Below are positions 44,987 to 51,852 of a stretch of 64,000 nt of DNA, in pieces (position 1 is the stretch's first letter; each line of letters starts with the position of its first letter). The notes below the pieces were generated by a model, which saw nothing but the letters and a program-made list of their open reading frames with translations, was not told where the DNA came from and did no database searches. Source of the stretch: an uncultured Ignavibacteriota bacterium (GTDB lineage: Bacteria; Bacteroidota; Ignavibacteria; UBA10030; UBA8401). A program made the translations under genes and the position numbers. The stretch is taken from the NCBI GenBank assembly GCA_903884005.1, contig CAISDA010000006.1, positions 186,001-250,000 on the forward strand, written 5' to 3'.

Positions 44987-45184
44987 TTGGTCGGTATCAA
45001 TGTTAACGACAATGAATCCATTGACCGCGCACTGAAGCGTTTCAAAAAGAAATACGAACGATCCGGCGTTTTGAAGGAATTCAAAAAACGCGCGTATTTC
45101 ACGAAGCCTTCCGTAAAAAAACGGATGAAGAAAATCAAGGCCATCCGCCGTGCGCATCACAACAAAATGGAAGAAGGCATGTAA
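44987..45184 (+). CDS. rpsU: 30S ribosomal protein S21
   Basis: A 65-residue basic protein with the bS21 pattern [20 protein letters not shown], then [20 protein letters not shown]. It binds the 30S platform near the anti-Shine-Dalgarno end of 16S rRNA. The start is TTG at 44987, fixed by the very strong ribosome binding site AGGAGGTGA; no in-frame ATG fits. Length matches the family. A bidirectional terminator begins at its stop codon. Confidence 0.95.
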   Translation: MVGINVNDNESIDRALKRFKKKYERSGVLKEFKKRAYFTKPSVKKRMKKIKAIRRAHHNKMEEGM

Positions 45185-45222
45185 AAAACAAAACCCCATC
45201 ACTCGATGGGGTTTTGTTTTTT
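45183..45222. terminator. Bidirectional terminator after rpsU and the anti-sigma gene
   Basis: A perfect 18-bp inverted repeat (arms 45183-45200 and 45205-45222) with a 4-base loop, core ACCCCATC/GATGGGGT, flanked by A-runs and T-runs on both sides. It overlaps the rpsU stop codon and serves the convergent minus-strand anti-sigma gene as well. Confidence 0.9.
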
Positions 45223-45270
45223 AAATACCTGCGTAAGCACTCTATTATGGAACACGCTGCGTGGGCGCCG

Positions 45271-46665
45271 TTACAATTCAATATTTAATTTTCGCTGCTG
45301 CTTTATTTGCTCATCACGTTTCAATTGCAGCTGTTTCTGCTGCTGCCGCTGTTGTTCGATCCGCTCCTCCTGAGACCCGATCACCGCGTCGAGATCGATC
45401 TTTTTGTCCCGGTTCAACAATCGCCAATCGCCGGGCACGGGCTTTTGCTGCCCTGCTTTCGTCCGGGCAACCGGATGCTGCCGCGGCTGTGGTGCTTCTT
45501 CGTCGGAAGTTTCAAACACCGGGCCCGCGTTTTCGTCGAACTGGATCGTGAGCACCTGATCGTTGCCGAAGACGCGAAGCGGGCTCCGTTCAGAAAATAG
45601 TTTTTGCTCGATGCTCATCCGCCTCTCGGCCAGCTGCCGCATCCTGTCTCCCATTGCGCGGAATTTCGGCGCGGCGGTCTGCTGCACGCTCGCACTCTGC
45701 GCCATGAACCGTTCGACGTCCGAGGGCATCTCGGCAAAACCGACCGAATCGCCTGTGATCACGACATACCGGTTCGAGCGCGGCAGCGCGGCGATCCGCT
45801 TGAATATTTTGTCGGGCGGCGCCGACGGCGCATCATTCTTCGCGACGCTGTAGAGCGCGCCGTTCTCTGCGAGTATTTTTTGGAATCGCACTCGCTGCAC
45901 CGGCTCGAGGCTGGCGGCGATCGTGGACACCATCATACGGTTCAGTTGCGCAATGTCGGCGTGTATCGCGATCTCATCCCGTTCGCCGACGAGCACGGCA
46001 TTCTGCATCTTCATTTTTCCGTAATTCAAGATCGAATCCACAACATCGTGCTGAGCCGGTGTTGCCCCGATCGCCGCATAAAATTGAGGAAGCGAGATCT
46101 TTTTCTTCGCCGGGGTGTGTCCGAGTTCCATCGTATAGCCGCCGGTTTCGCCTTTGGCAACCTGCAGCGTATTGGTCGAATCGAGGTCCAAATTGCCGAA
46201 GAGCGCAAACTGCAGCACCTTTTCTTTGTCGATCGATGAGAGCAGCGGCATAATCGCCCCCTTCATCAATCCGCCGGCGTAGACCTGTGCAACCTGCTCC
46301 TTTTTTTCCTGAACGAAGGTGTTGAGCGAATCGCCTTCCTTCATCAACAAAATGGCAAGCACTGCCGCCGTCCCGGCCGTAATGAGACCGGCAGAGAGCC
46401 ACCATGGCTTCTTCCACGCATCGGAGGACCGAACCCGCCGCTCATCGAGCGCGCCCGAAAGCTGCAGCCAGAACCACGAATTCTCCGGAGCACGGGGAGC
46501 GGTCTTGAGCCCCTTCTGTATCGCCCGAAGCTGGGACAGTTCCCTCGCCGCCTCAGGGTGAACGGCGACGTATTCCTCCAGCTGCCTCGATTCGGCATCG
46601 TCCAGCATGCCGTCGATGTAGAGCGACAGTTTTTCCGTGACTATTTTTGGTGCAAGGTCTTTCAT
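45271..46665 (-). CDS. Putative transmembrane anti-sigma factor
   Basis: A 464-residue single-pass protein encoded next to the ECF sigma gene. Residues 1-50 (EKLSLYIDGMLDDAESRQLEEY) resemble the cytoplasmic anti-sigma helix bundle but lack the HxxxCxxC zinc motif. A membrane span lies near residues 92-112 (AGLITAGTAAVLAILLM). The periplasmic part includes a helical segment (LEPVQRVRFQKIL) recalling Spy/CpxP sensors, and ends in a Gln/Lys/Arg-rich coiled coil (EERIEQQRQQQKQLQLKR). It probably sequesters the sigma factor and senses envelope stress. ATG 46665 is preferred to 46692. Confidence 0.75.
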   Translation of the reverse strand: MKDLAPKIVTEKLSLYIDGMLDDAESRQLEEYVAVHPEAARELSQLRAIQKGLKTAPRAPENSWFWLQLSGALDERRVRSSDAWKKPWWLSAGLITAGTAAVLAILLMKEGDSLNTFVQEKKEQVAQVYAGGLMKGAIMPLLSSIDKEKVLQFALFGNLDLDSTNTLQVAKGETGGYTMELGHTPAKKKISLPQFYAAIGATPAQHDVVDSILNYGKMKMQNAVLVGERDEIAIHADIAQLNRMMVSTIAASLEPVQRVRFQKILAENGALYSVAKNDAPSAPPDKIFKRIAALPRSNRYVVITGDSVGFAEMPSDVERFMAQSASVQQTAAPKFRAMGDRMRQLAERRMSIEQKLFSERSPLRVFGNDQVLTIQFDENAGPVFETSDEEAPQPRQHPVARTKAGQQKPVPGDWRLLNRDKKIDLDAVIGSQEERIEQQRQQQKQLQLKRDEQIKQQRKLNIEL

Positions 46666-46697
46666 ATGTGTCAACAACCCGATAGTAATCAAACGAT

Positions 46698-47300
46698 TTA
46701 TTCCGCCTCCATCATCGGGGTCAGTATGGTGCGCAGCATGGCCCGCGCACGGCTTAACCGCGATTTCACTGTCCCCACTTCACATTCCAACGCTTCTGCA
46801 ATCTCGTCGTACGACAAGCCTTCGATGTCTTTGAGTATCACCGGAAGCCGAAACTTCTCCGGAAGCCTGTCCAGCGCCTGGGCGACCATGTCCGCGACTC
46901 CCATATCGGTCGGCGCCGGCGTCTGCAATGCGGGATGGTGCTCTTTCTGCTCCGTCATGAGGTCCAGCGAAAAAAACCGCTTTACCTTGCGCTTGCGCAT
47001 CTCATCCCGGGCTTTGTTCACGGTGATCCGATAGAGCCACGTGTAAAACGACGATTCGAATCTGAAATTCGGCAGGGCTTCATACGCCTTAATGAAGACT
47101 TCCTGCGCCATATCATCGACCATATCCACATCCCGGAAGATCGAAAAGACCACATTGCGCACGCGTTCCCTGTGGCGGTCCACAAGCACACGATACGTGC
47201 TTCGGTCGCCTCCCTGGAACATCGTGATCAACGCTTCATCGCTCTTTGCTTCAAGCGGAATCGTCTCTTCGGAGATCTGAAATATTGCCGTTGAATTCAT
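46698..47300 (-). CDS. ECF RNA polymerase sigma factor, RpoE-like
   Basis: A 200-residue sigma-70 family factor. Region 2 contains DMVDDMAQEVFIKAYEAL and the -10 recognition helix SSFYTWLYRITVNKARD. Region 4 has LPEKFRLPVILKDIEGLSYD and the helix-turn-helix IAEALECEVGTVKSRLSRAR. It is followed 32 bases later by the putative anti-sigma gene, the standard pairing. A RpoE-type promoter upstream suggests it activates its own gene. In T9SS bacteria an ECF factor (SigP) works with PorX; whether this is the equivalent cannot be told from sequence. Confidence 0.93.
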   Translation of the reverse strand: MNSTAIFQISEETIPLEAKSDEALITMFQGGDRSTYRVLVDRHRERVRNVVFSIFRDVDMVDDMAQEVFIKAYEALPNFRFESSFYTWLYRITVNKARDEMRKRKVKRFFSLDLMTEQKEHHPALQTPAPTDMGVADMVAQALDRLPEKFRLPVILKDIEGLSYDEIAEALECEVGTVKSRLSRARAMLRTILTPMMEAE

Positions 47301-47325
47301 GCGCTTCTTGTTGTGTATGGAAGTA

Positions 47326-47352
47326 TAGACGCAGGATGCAGGAAAAAGTTCC
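47326..47352 (-). promoter_or_regulatory. RpoE-type autoregulatory promoter of the ECF sigma gene
   Basis: On the minus strand GGAACTT (47346-47352), 15 bases, then GTCTA (47326-47330). This is the E. coli sigma-E layout GGAACTT-N15-GTCTAA with one changed base. Predicted transcription starts about 17 bases before the ATG at 47300. Confidence 0.7.
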
Positions 47353-47361
47353 CGTAACGAA

Positions 47362-47398
47362 AAAAAGACCGATAAAGCAGGGCTTCATCGGTCTTTTT
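47362..47398. terminator. Intrinsic terminator, mainly for the histone-like gene
   Basis: AAAAAGACCGAT (47362-47373) and ATCGGTCTTTTT (47387-47398) form a 12-bp stem with a 13-base loop. It lies just after the histone-like gene on the minus strand and just upstream of the sigma promoter, insulating the two. Confidence 0.85.
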
Positions 47399-47417
47399 CG
47401 TTCATTGGAAAAGCACA

Positions 47418-47639
47418 TTACACCTGGGCTTCCGTAGCGTTTGTCGTCTCCTCGGGTTCGTCTTCGCCGACTCCCTTTAATTGCTGCACTTCTTTACGCA
47501 CGTCCTGTGCTTTTTTCTTCAACTCATTCATGTGTTTGCGGACGCGTGTACCGGCCGATTTATTGCCTTTTTCATAAAATTTCACGAAATCTTTTTCAAA
47601 GCTCTGCACAAGTTCGATGATCTCACTATATCTGCTCAT
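47418..47639 (-). CDS. Histone H1-like protein of the Hc1 family
   Basis: A 73-residue, highly charged helical protein: MSRYSEIIELVQSFEKDF, then KFYEKGNKSAGTRVRKHM and NELKKKAQDVRKEVQQLKG, ending in an acidic tail. The NKxAGTRVRK pattern is the signature of small Hc1-type histone-like proteins common in Bacteroidota and Chlorobi. The start at 47639 is set by AAGGAG six to seven bases upstream, so the ATG at 47654 is not used. Likely role: nucleoid binding. It has its own promoter, leader and terminator. Confidence 0.88.
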   Translation of the reverse strand: MSRYSEIIELVQSFEKDFVKFYEKGNKSAGTRVRKHMNELKKKAQDVRKEVQQLKGVGEDEPEETTNATEAQV

Positions 47640-47749
47640 CTGTATCTCCTTCATTTGGTTGAAAAAAAAAATAGTGATTTTGATTCCCGACAGTTAGGGT
47701 CATCACCTCGTTAACACCTTGAAGTGAATGCCTGTTACAGTATGTCTCA

Positions 47750-47778
47750 AAATAAGCCTATTTTCGATAAAAAGTCAA
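47750..47778 (-). promoter_or_regulatory. Promoter of the histone-like gene
   Basis: On the minus strand TTGACT (47773-47778), 17 bases, TTATTT (47750-47755) extended to TTATTTTG. Transcription would start near 47742, giving a leader of about 100 bases. The leader contains CCC/GGG and GTGAT/ATCAC pairs followed by a run of ten T before the ribosome binding site, a weak terminator-like shape. Confidence 0.6.
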
Positions 47779-47806
47779 GTACTATCTTTACTTTGTGCGT
47801 TTTTTT

Positions 47807-48637
47807 TTACGGAAATGCAGAATCTCCCTCTGCAGGCCGATTCCGAGCCGCCGAGAAAAAAACGGCAAAAAAGAGCATCAAAAGGCAGGAGGAAATGATG
47901 CCGTCTCCGTAAAAGGACATCGTATCGGTCGTGAAAAATGCATCCGTTACTCCCGTTACACCGGAGAGTATCGACGGTGTGACGGTCATCACACCGATGC
48001 GAAATGCGTAGCTGACCCAGAGCGATCGGCTGACGGTGTAGAGGCCCGATGCTGCGATACCGACGGCGATGTAATAGAATATCAGCAGTCCTGCGCTCAT
48101 CCACGAAAATTCTTCAAGCGGCAGCACTTCAACAATGGCATACAGCGCCCACAGCGCAGATGACACGGCAAGAGCGGCCAAAGGGGCGCCGGATTTGAGT
48201 AATTCCCTCAGCACATATCCCCGGAAAACATATTCTTCCACAAACACCGTTGTGATTGAAAATATGAAGACTGCGGGAATATCGAATATCATCGTCAGGA
48301 GCAGCGTGGCGCCGTTATCGGGGTTCGCAAAACTGACTTTTTTCGCGAGCAGGCCCGCACCGAGTGTTATACCCGCAATGAGCGCGGGAATCATGAAAGC
48401 GCCGAGCACTCTTGGCAGGCTCCATGTGAACACCCCGCGCTTCTGCGCCTCGTGCTTCAGCGCTCCGGGCTTCAGGATGAGGAAGAACAGCGCGGCAAGC
48501 AGTATCGTCTTGCCGTCGAGCAGGAGTTCCCAGAGATAGAAATGGGTTTTGATCCCGGCGTTGTTGCAGAGTCCTGATGCCAGCGCCAGCATTGGTATGC
48601 AGGCGAGGAACAGGGGAATTTTTTTTCTGTCTGTCAT
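47807..48637 (-). CDS. CPBP-family intramembrane protein with incomplete active site
   Basis: A 276-residue protein with about seven or eight membrane spans and the CPBP (Rce1-like) motif EEYVFRGYVLREL, whose Glu-Glu and Arg are the first catalytic motif. The usual FxxxH of motif 2 reads ALWALYAIVEVL here, and the later His motif (SLWVSYAFRIGV) also lacks His. It may therefore be an inactive relative or a divergent subfamily. CPBP proteins act in prenyl-protein or bacteriocin-type processing; no clue to a substrate is present. It ends about 170 bases upstream of the histone-like gene. Confidence 0.75.
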   Translation of the reverse strand: MTDRKKIPLFLACIPMLALASGLCNNAGIKTHFYLWELLLDGKTILLAALFFLILKPGALKHEAQKRGVFTWSLPRVLGAFMIPALIAGITLGAGLLAKKVSFANPDNGATLLLTMIFDIPAVFIFSITTVFVEEYVFRGYVLRELLKSGAPLAALAVSSALWALYAIVEVLPLEEFSWMSAGLLIFYYIAVGIAASGLYTVSRSLWVSYAFRIGVMTVTPSILSGVTGVTDAFFTTDTMSFYGDGIISSCLLMLFFAVFFSAARNRPAEGDSAFP

Positions 48638-48664
48638 TGATCGGCTGAATGCACAACAAAGGGA

Positions 48665-49423
48665 TTATCCGACGAGCACGCTGCCGCCGTTCACATTCAT
48701 GATCTCGCCGGTGATGTGCCGGGCCAGATCGGATGCGAGAAACAGGACGGGGCCCGCGATATCGTCCGGTGTCGGTATGCGTCCGAGGGGGATCCCCTTG
48801 CGCGTCGCCTCCCTGAATTTTTTATTCTTGAATAACCCCGCATTCAGATCGGTATCGACCCATCCAGGCGCCACGCTGTTCACGGTGATGTTGAACGGAG
48901 CGAGTTCAGTGGAGATCGCCTTCGTGAACGATATCACGGCGCCTTTCGATGCCGCATAATGCGAATGCTGGGCTTCGCCCCTCTGGCCGGCGGTGCTGGT
49001 GATGTTGATAATCTTGCCCGACCGCTTCTTCTTCATGTGCGGCACCACTGCATTGGTGATAAAGAACGTCCCGTTCACATTCACTTCCATTGTTTCCTTC
49101 CAGACTGCGGAAGGAAAATCGCCTATCTCTCCGAACGTCCAGATGGCGGCGTTGTTCACGAGGATGTCGATCTTGCCGAACTGTTTCATGGTTTTCTCGA
49201 CCACAATTGTTGCACTCTTTTCTTTTGACACGTTCGCTTTCACCGCAATGCACGTGCGGCCGAGGGCCTGAACCTTCGATACGATGTTCGCGGCGGCACC
49301 GGCATTGTGCGCATACGTGATGACAACATCGGCGCCCGCTTTGGCAAAATACATGGCGCATGCCGCACCGATGCCGCGCGACCCGCCGGTGATGATGGCA
49401 ACCTGTCCTTCAAGAGTGATCAT
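48665..49423 (-). CDS. Short-chain dehydrogenase/reductase (FabG-like)
   Basis: A 252-residue classical SDR with the NAD(P) site IITGGSRGIGAACAMYF, NNAAIWTFGE, catalytic Ser (INITSTAGQRGE) and Tyr-x3-Lys (HYAASKGAVISFTKA), then VNSVAPGWVDTDL. It reduces or oxidises a carbonyl/alcohol; 3-oxoacyl-ACP reductase is the default guess, but its lone position away from fab genes leaves the substrate open. ATG 49423 has AAGGA ten bases upstream. A promoter-like sequence lies 56 bases further up. Confidence 0.88.
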   Translation of the reverse strand: MITLEGQVAIITGGSRGIGAACAMYFAKAGADVVITYAHNAGAAANIVSKVQALGRTCIAVKANVSKEKSATIVVEKTMKQFGKIDILVNNAAIWTFGEIGDFPSAVWKETMEVNVNGTFFITNAVVPHMKKKRSGKIINITSTAGQRGEAQHSHYAASKGAVISFTKAISTELAPFNITVNSVAPGWVDTDLNAGLFKNKKFREATRKGIPLGRIPTPDDIAGPVLFLASDLARHITGEIMNVNGGSVLVG

Positions 49424-49478
49424 GTGTGGGAATCCTTTGTTGTGGGAATTTTTGTCGGAAATTTTCATATCATCATTA

Positions 49479-49507
49479 AAGTTACGGAATCCGCGCCCGC
49501 AAGGCAA
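49479..49507 (-). promoter_or_regulatory. Promoter of the SDR gene
   Basis: On the minus strand TTGCCT (49502-49507), 17 bases, TAACTT (49479-49484), extended TAACTTTA. The spacing and TAnnTTT form match the other promoters listed here. Confidence 0.5.
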
Positions 49508-49547
49508 GAATAAACGACGAGGATGATTGATGAAGGGTGATGATTGA

Positions 49548-50432
49548 TTAAGGCGTGGCTCCGAAGCGCGCGCTCAATGTGGCGAAAATATTTTCATCCA
49601 ACGTTTGCTCCACAACGCCGTTCTGGAGGACATAGATTCTTGGCGGCGAGTCGCCGATGAGACCGAAAAATTCATTCGGCCCGATCACATGATATGGAAA
49701 GTGTGTGTCTGTGTGTGTGGCAAAGAAGTCGACCGGTGTTTCATCCTCACGATAAAAAAGAACATACACCTTGGGAAAATGCGGGTTGTGTGCCGACACG
49801 ATACCCAATTCGGAAGCAACAGCCTGGCAATGCTCGCACGTCACGTTGAAAACGGCGACCAGCTTAGTGCCCTGCGCAAGATCAACGATGCCCTCCCCTT
49901 CAAACTGCGTATATTGGGAAAATCGGACATCGCCCTGCGCATGAACCGGCGCAGCCAGCAGCGTAACAGCAAACGCCGCCATCACAATGACGAAGGGGAA
50001 AAAATATCTGCCCGTGTCCGGCGCTGCATTCTTATAGGCGATGACCACGAGCACCATGAGGAAACCATTTTTAAGCAGTGATTGGAGAGGCGTCATGTTC
50101 GCAAGTGCACCGAAACAGCCGCAATTTTCCTGGCTCCCCCTGGCCAACAGGAAGACGAGATACATTGAAAATGCGAGTAGAACAACCGCCGACAGCGGTA
50201 TGACGATATTTTTCAGAAGGAAGGGCTGGAGATACAGCAACCCCATCGCCAGCTCGCCCCCGATCAACAAGCGCGAGGTAAACGCAGCCGCATGCCGGTC
50301 CGAAAAAAGTCCCTGGTTCATCAGCAGTATCTCAAAATAACCGGGCACATATAATTTTGAGACCGCCGAGAAGATAAATGTGCCGGCAATGATCAGCCGC
50401 AGCACAACCATGATGTGTTTTTTTTGTATCAT
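49548..50432 (-). CDS. MauE/DoxX-like membrane domain fused to a thioredoxin-like domain
   Basis: A 294-residue protein. The first 145 residues form four membrane helices typical of MauE/DoxX proteins (RLIIAGTFIFSAVSKLY; the cysteine site ENCGCFGAL). After a further span, residues of about 170-294 look like a periplasmic thioredoxin fold with a CxxC centre (FNVTCEHCQAVASE) and a cis-Pro region (SPPRIYVLQNG). Such fusions pass electrons or disulfides across the membrane. It sits 83 bases from a DUF1573 gene, another family often seen with MauE-type proteins. The exact partner is not known. Confidence 0.82.
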   Translation of the reverse strand: MIQKKHIMVVLRLIIAGTFIFSAVSKLYVPGYFEILLMNQGLFSDRHAAAFTSRLLIGGELAMGLLYLQPFLLKNIVIPLSAVVLLAFSMYLVFLLARGSQENCGCFGALANMTPLQSLLKNGFLMVLVVIAYKNAAPDTGRYFFPFVIVMAAFAVTLLAAPVHAQGDVRFSQYTQFEGEGIVDLAQGTKLVAVFNVTCEHCQAVASELGIVSAHNPHFPKVYVLFYREDETPVDFFATHTDTHFPYHVIGPNEFFGLIGDSPPRIYVLQNGVVEQTLDENIFATLSARFGATP

Positions 50433-50515
50433 CGCGCAGCGTGATTCGTCGTCTTGTCCCCGAAGGGATGCGTGGCATGAAGTTGCTCCGGGCCACGTGT
50501 GTGGCTGGCGTTCGT

Positions 50516-51232
50516 TTATGACTTCTGTTTGACGCCTATCACCATCACTTTGATCGGGAACGACGGCATATTCTTGCTGTTGGTTTTCATGTCGAGTTCG
50601 TATGTGATCATTCCCTCCCTGTCTGGAGTAACGTTCACCCGAATATGCGTGCTGTCTGATTGACCGACAGTCTTCTTTTCTGCAGTCACGCTGAGATTCG
50701 CAGTCGGGCTGGTTATTCCCGAGACCTTGATGGGATATTTTGCAACGTTTTTGAGCGTGAGCGTTTCTTTGATAGGTTCTCCGATCGTATGGTTGCCCAA
50801 AAACACCGAAGGCCCGTACCGAAGGATCTCAAAATCACTCAACACCGTTGAGATGAACGATATCGTCCTGTGCGGAACACGAGAGTCGTTCGATTCGATT
50901 GTGATGTTCTTGACAACGCGCCCCCGCATTCCCCCCGTGTTGAAGTCGATCGCAGCGTTGTCCGTCTGACCGGGGAGTAGAAACGGTTTTGCCGCCTTTA
51001 CAGTCGTGCAGCCGCACGACGGCTTGAGGCTGAAAATCTTCAACGTATCATTACCGCCATTCTTGATCGTGAAGGAAAAATGTTTCACTTGTCCGCTGTA
51101 GATCTCCCCCAATTCAGTCGTCATCGTGTCGACGATCAGTTTGGGCGCTTTCCGTGCTGATGATTGCGCATGGACGCCCGACAGGCTCAGCATCAGACAC
51201 GTTGAAACAATGACACACAAAATGCGCTTCAT
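50516..51232 (-). CDS. DUF1573-domain exported protein
   Basis: A 238-residue protein with a signal peptide (ILCVIVSTCLMLSLSGVHAQ) and an Ig-like DUF1573 domain marked by LGEIYSGQVKHFSFTIKNGG and the conserved LKPSCGCTTV. A second Ig-like domain follows (TLTLKNVAKYPIKVSGI, shown in part). DUF1573 proteins are abundant in Bacteroidota; their function is largely unknown. The leader contains a terminator-like hairpin. It is divergent from the fur-feo operon. Confidence 0.85.
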   Translation of the reverse strand: MKRILCVIVSTCLMLSLSGVHAQSSARKAPKLIVDTMTTELGEIYSGQVKHFSFTIKNGGNDTLKIFSLKPSCGCTTVKAAKPFLLPGQTDNAAIDFNTGGMRGRVVKNITIESNDSRVPHRTISFISTVLSDFEILRYGPSVFLGNHTIGEPIKETLTLKNVAKYPIKVSGITSPTANLSVTAEKKTVGQSDSTHIRVNVTPDREGMITYELDMKTNSKNMPSFPIKVMVIGVKQKS

Positions 51233-51268
51233 AGCTATTCCTTATTTCTTTTAATGATGCATTAAAAT

Positions 51269-51307
51269 AAAAAAATACCGTCCCACATCCAAACGATGCG
51301 GGGCGGT
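51269..51307 (-). terminator. Terminator-like hairpin in the DUF1573 leader
   Basis: On the minus strand a 31-base hairpin (51277-51307) starts ACCGCCCCGCATC and ends GATGTGGGACGGT, with about 12 pairs and one mismatch, followed by A and seven T. It ends some 37 bases before the DUF1573 ATG with no minus-strand gene upstream, so it may attenuate that gene, as proposed for porU. Confidence 0.7.
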
Positions 51308-51355
51308 TGAGTACGGGTGAGTTGCTGCCATGCATATTTTTTGTTATGCCGCGTC

Positions 51356-51384
51356 TTGACAACCACGGAATCTCTCCTTATATT
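51356..51384 (+). promoter_or_regulatory. Promoter of the fur-feo operon
   Basis: TTGACA (51356-51361), 17 bases, TATATT (51379-51384), the same boxes and spacing as the porU promoter. The -10 box runs into the palindromic operator. Confidence 0.75.
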
Positions 51385-51409
51385 TATTTAGATTTAGTCT
51401 AAATAAATA
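51381..51409. promoter_or_regulatory. Operator-like 12+12 bp palindrome over the fur-feo promoter
   Basis: TATTTATTTAGA (51381-51392) and TCTAAATAAATA (51398-51409) are perfect reverse complements around TTTAG. The site covers the end of the -10 box and the likely start of transcription, six bases before the fur ATG, an ideal place for repression. It does not look like the classical GATAATGAT Fur box. Confidence 0.75.
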
Positions 51410-51414
51410 CGCAC

Positions 51415-51852
51415 ATGACCAGCGACCACGTTAAAATAAGCTTCACCGAGTATCTGAAGAAGGGAAACTACCGCATCACGCCGGAACGGTTCCTGGTGCT
51501 CGATGCCGTGTTGAGTTACGACGGACACTTTGATGCGGATGAGCTCTACCTCCGCGTGAAAACGAACGGCATGCGCGTCTCGCGCGCCACCGTCTATAAT
51601 ACGCTGGACCTGTTGCAGGATTGCGGCGTCGTGGCGAAATACCGGTTCGGCGAGAATCACTCGCGCTACGAGAAAACATTCGGCAAGCCGCATCACGACC
51701 ACCTCATCTGCCTTCGGTGCGGAGATATCATCGAATTCGTGAATAAAAAAATCGAGAAGATCCAGGAAGAAGTGTGCGCAGAGAATCATTTTAAACCGCA
51801 AAGCGCCTCGCTCCAGATTTTCGGCACATGCGCCAAATGCAGGCATCTATGA
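51415..51852 (+). CDS. fur: Fur-family metal-dependent repressor
   Basis: A 145-residue regulator. The N-terminal winged helix (YRITPERFLVLDAVLSYDGH, VSRATVYNTLDLLQDCGVV) binds DNA. The C-terminal domain has the metal ligands His93-His94-Asp95-His96 and LICLRCGD, plus a second Cys pair at the very end (CAKC). It most likely senses Fe2+, because feoA and feoB follow in the same operon; PerR- or Zur-type sensing cannot be excluded from sequence. It probably represses its own operon through the palindrome just upstream. Confidence 0.9.
   Translation: MTSDHVKISFTEYLKKGNYRITPERFLVLDAVLSYDGHFDADELYLRVKTNGMRVSRATVYNTLDLLQDCGVVAKYRFGENHSRYEKTFGKPHHDHLICLRCGDIIEFVNKKIEKIQEEVCAENHFKPQSASLQIFGTCAKCRHL

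Noticed and set aside
51381-51409. A classical E. coli-type Fur box
   Set aside because: The palindrome does not match the GATAATGAT-type hexamer repeats; it is reported only as an operator-like site.
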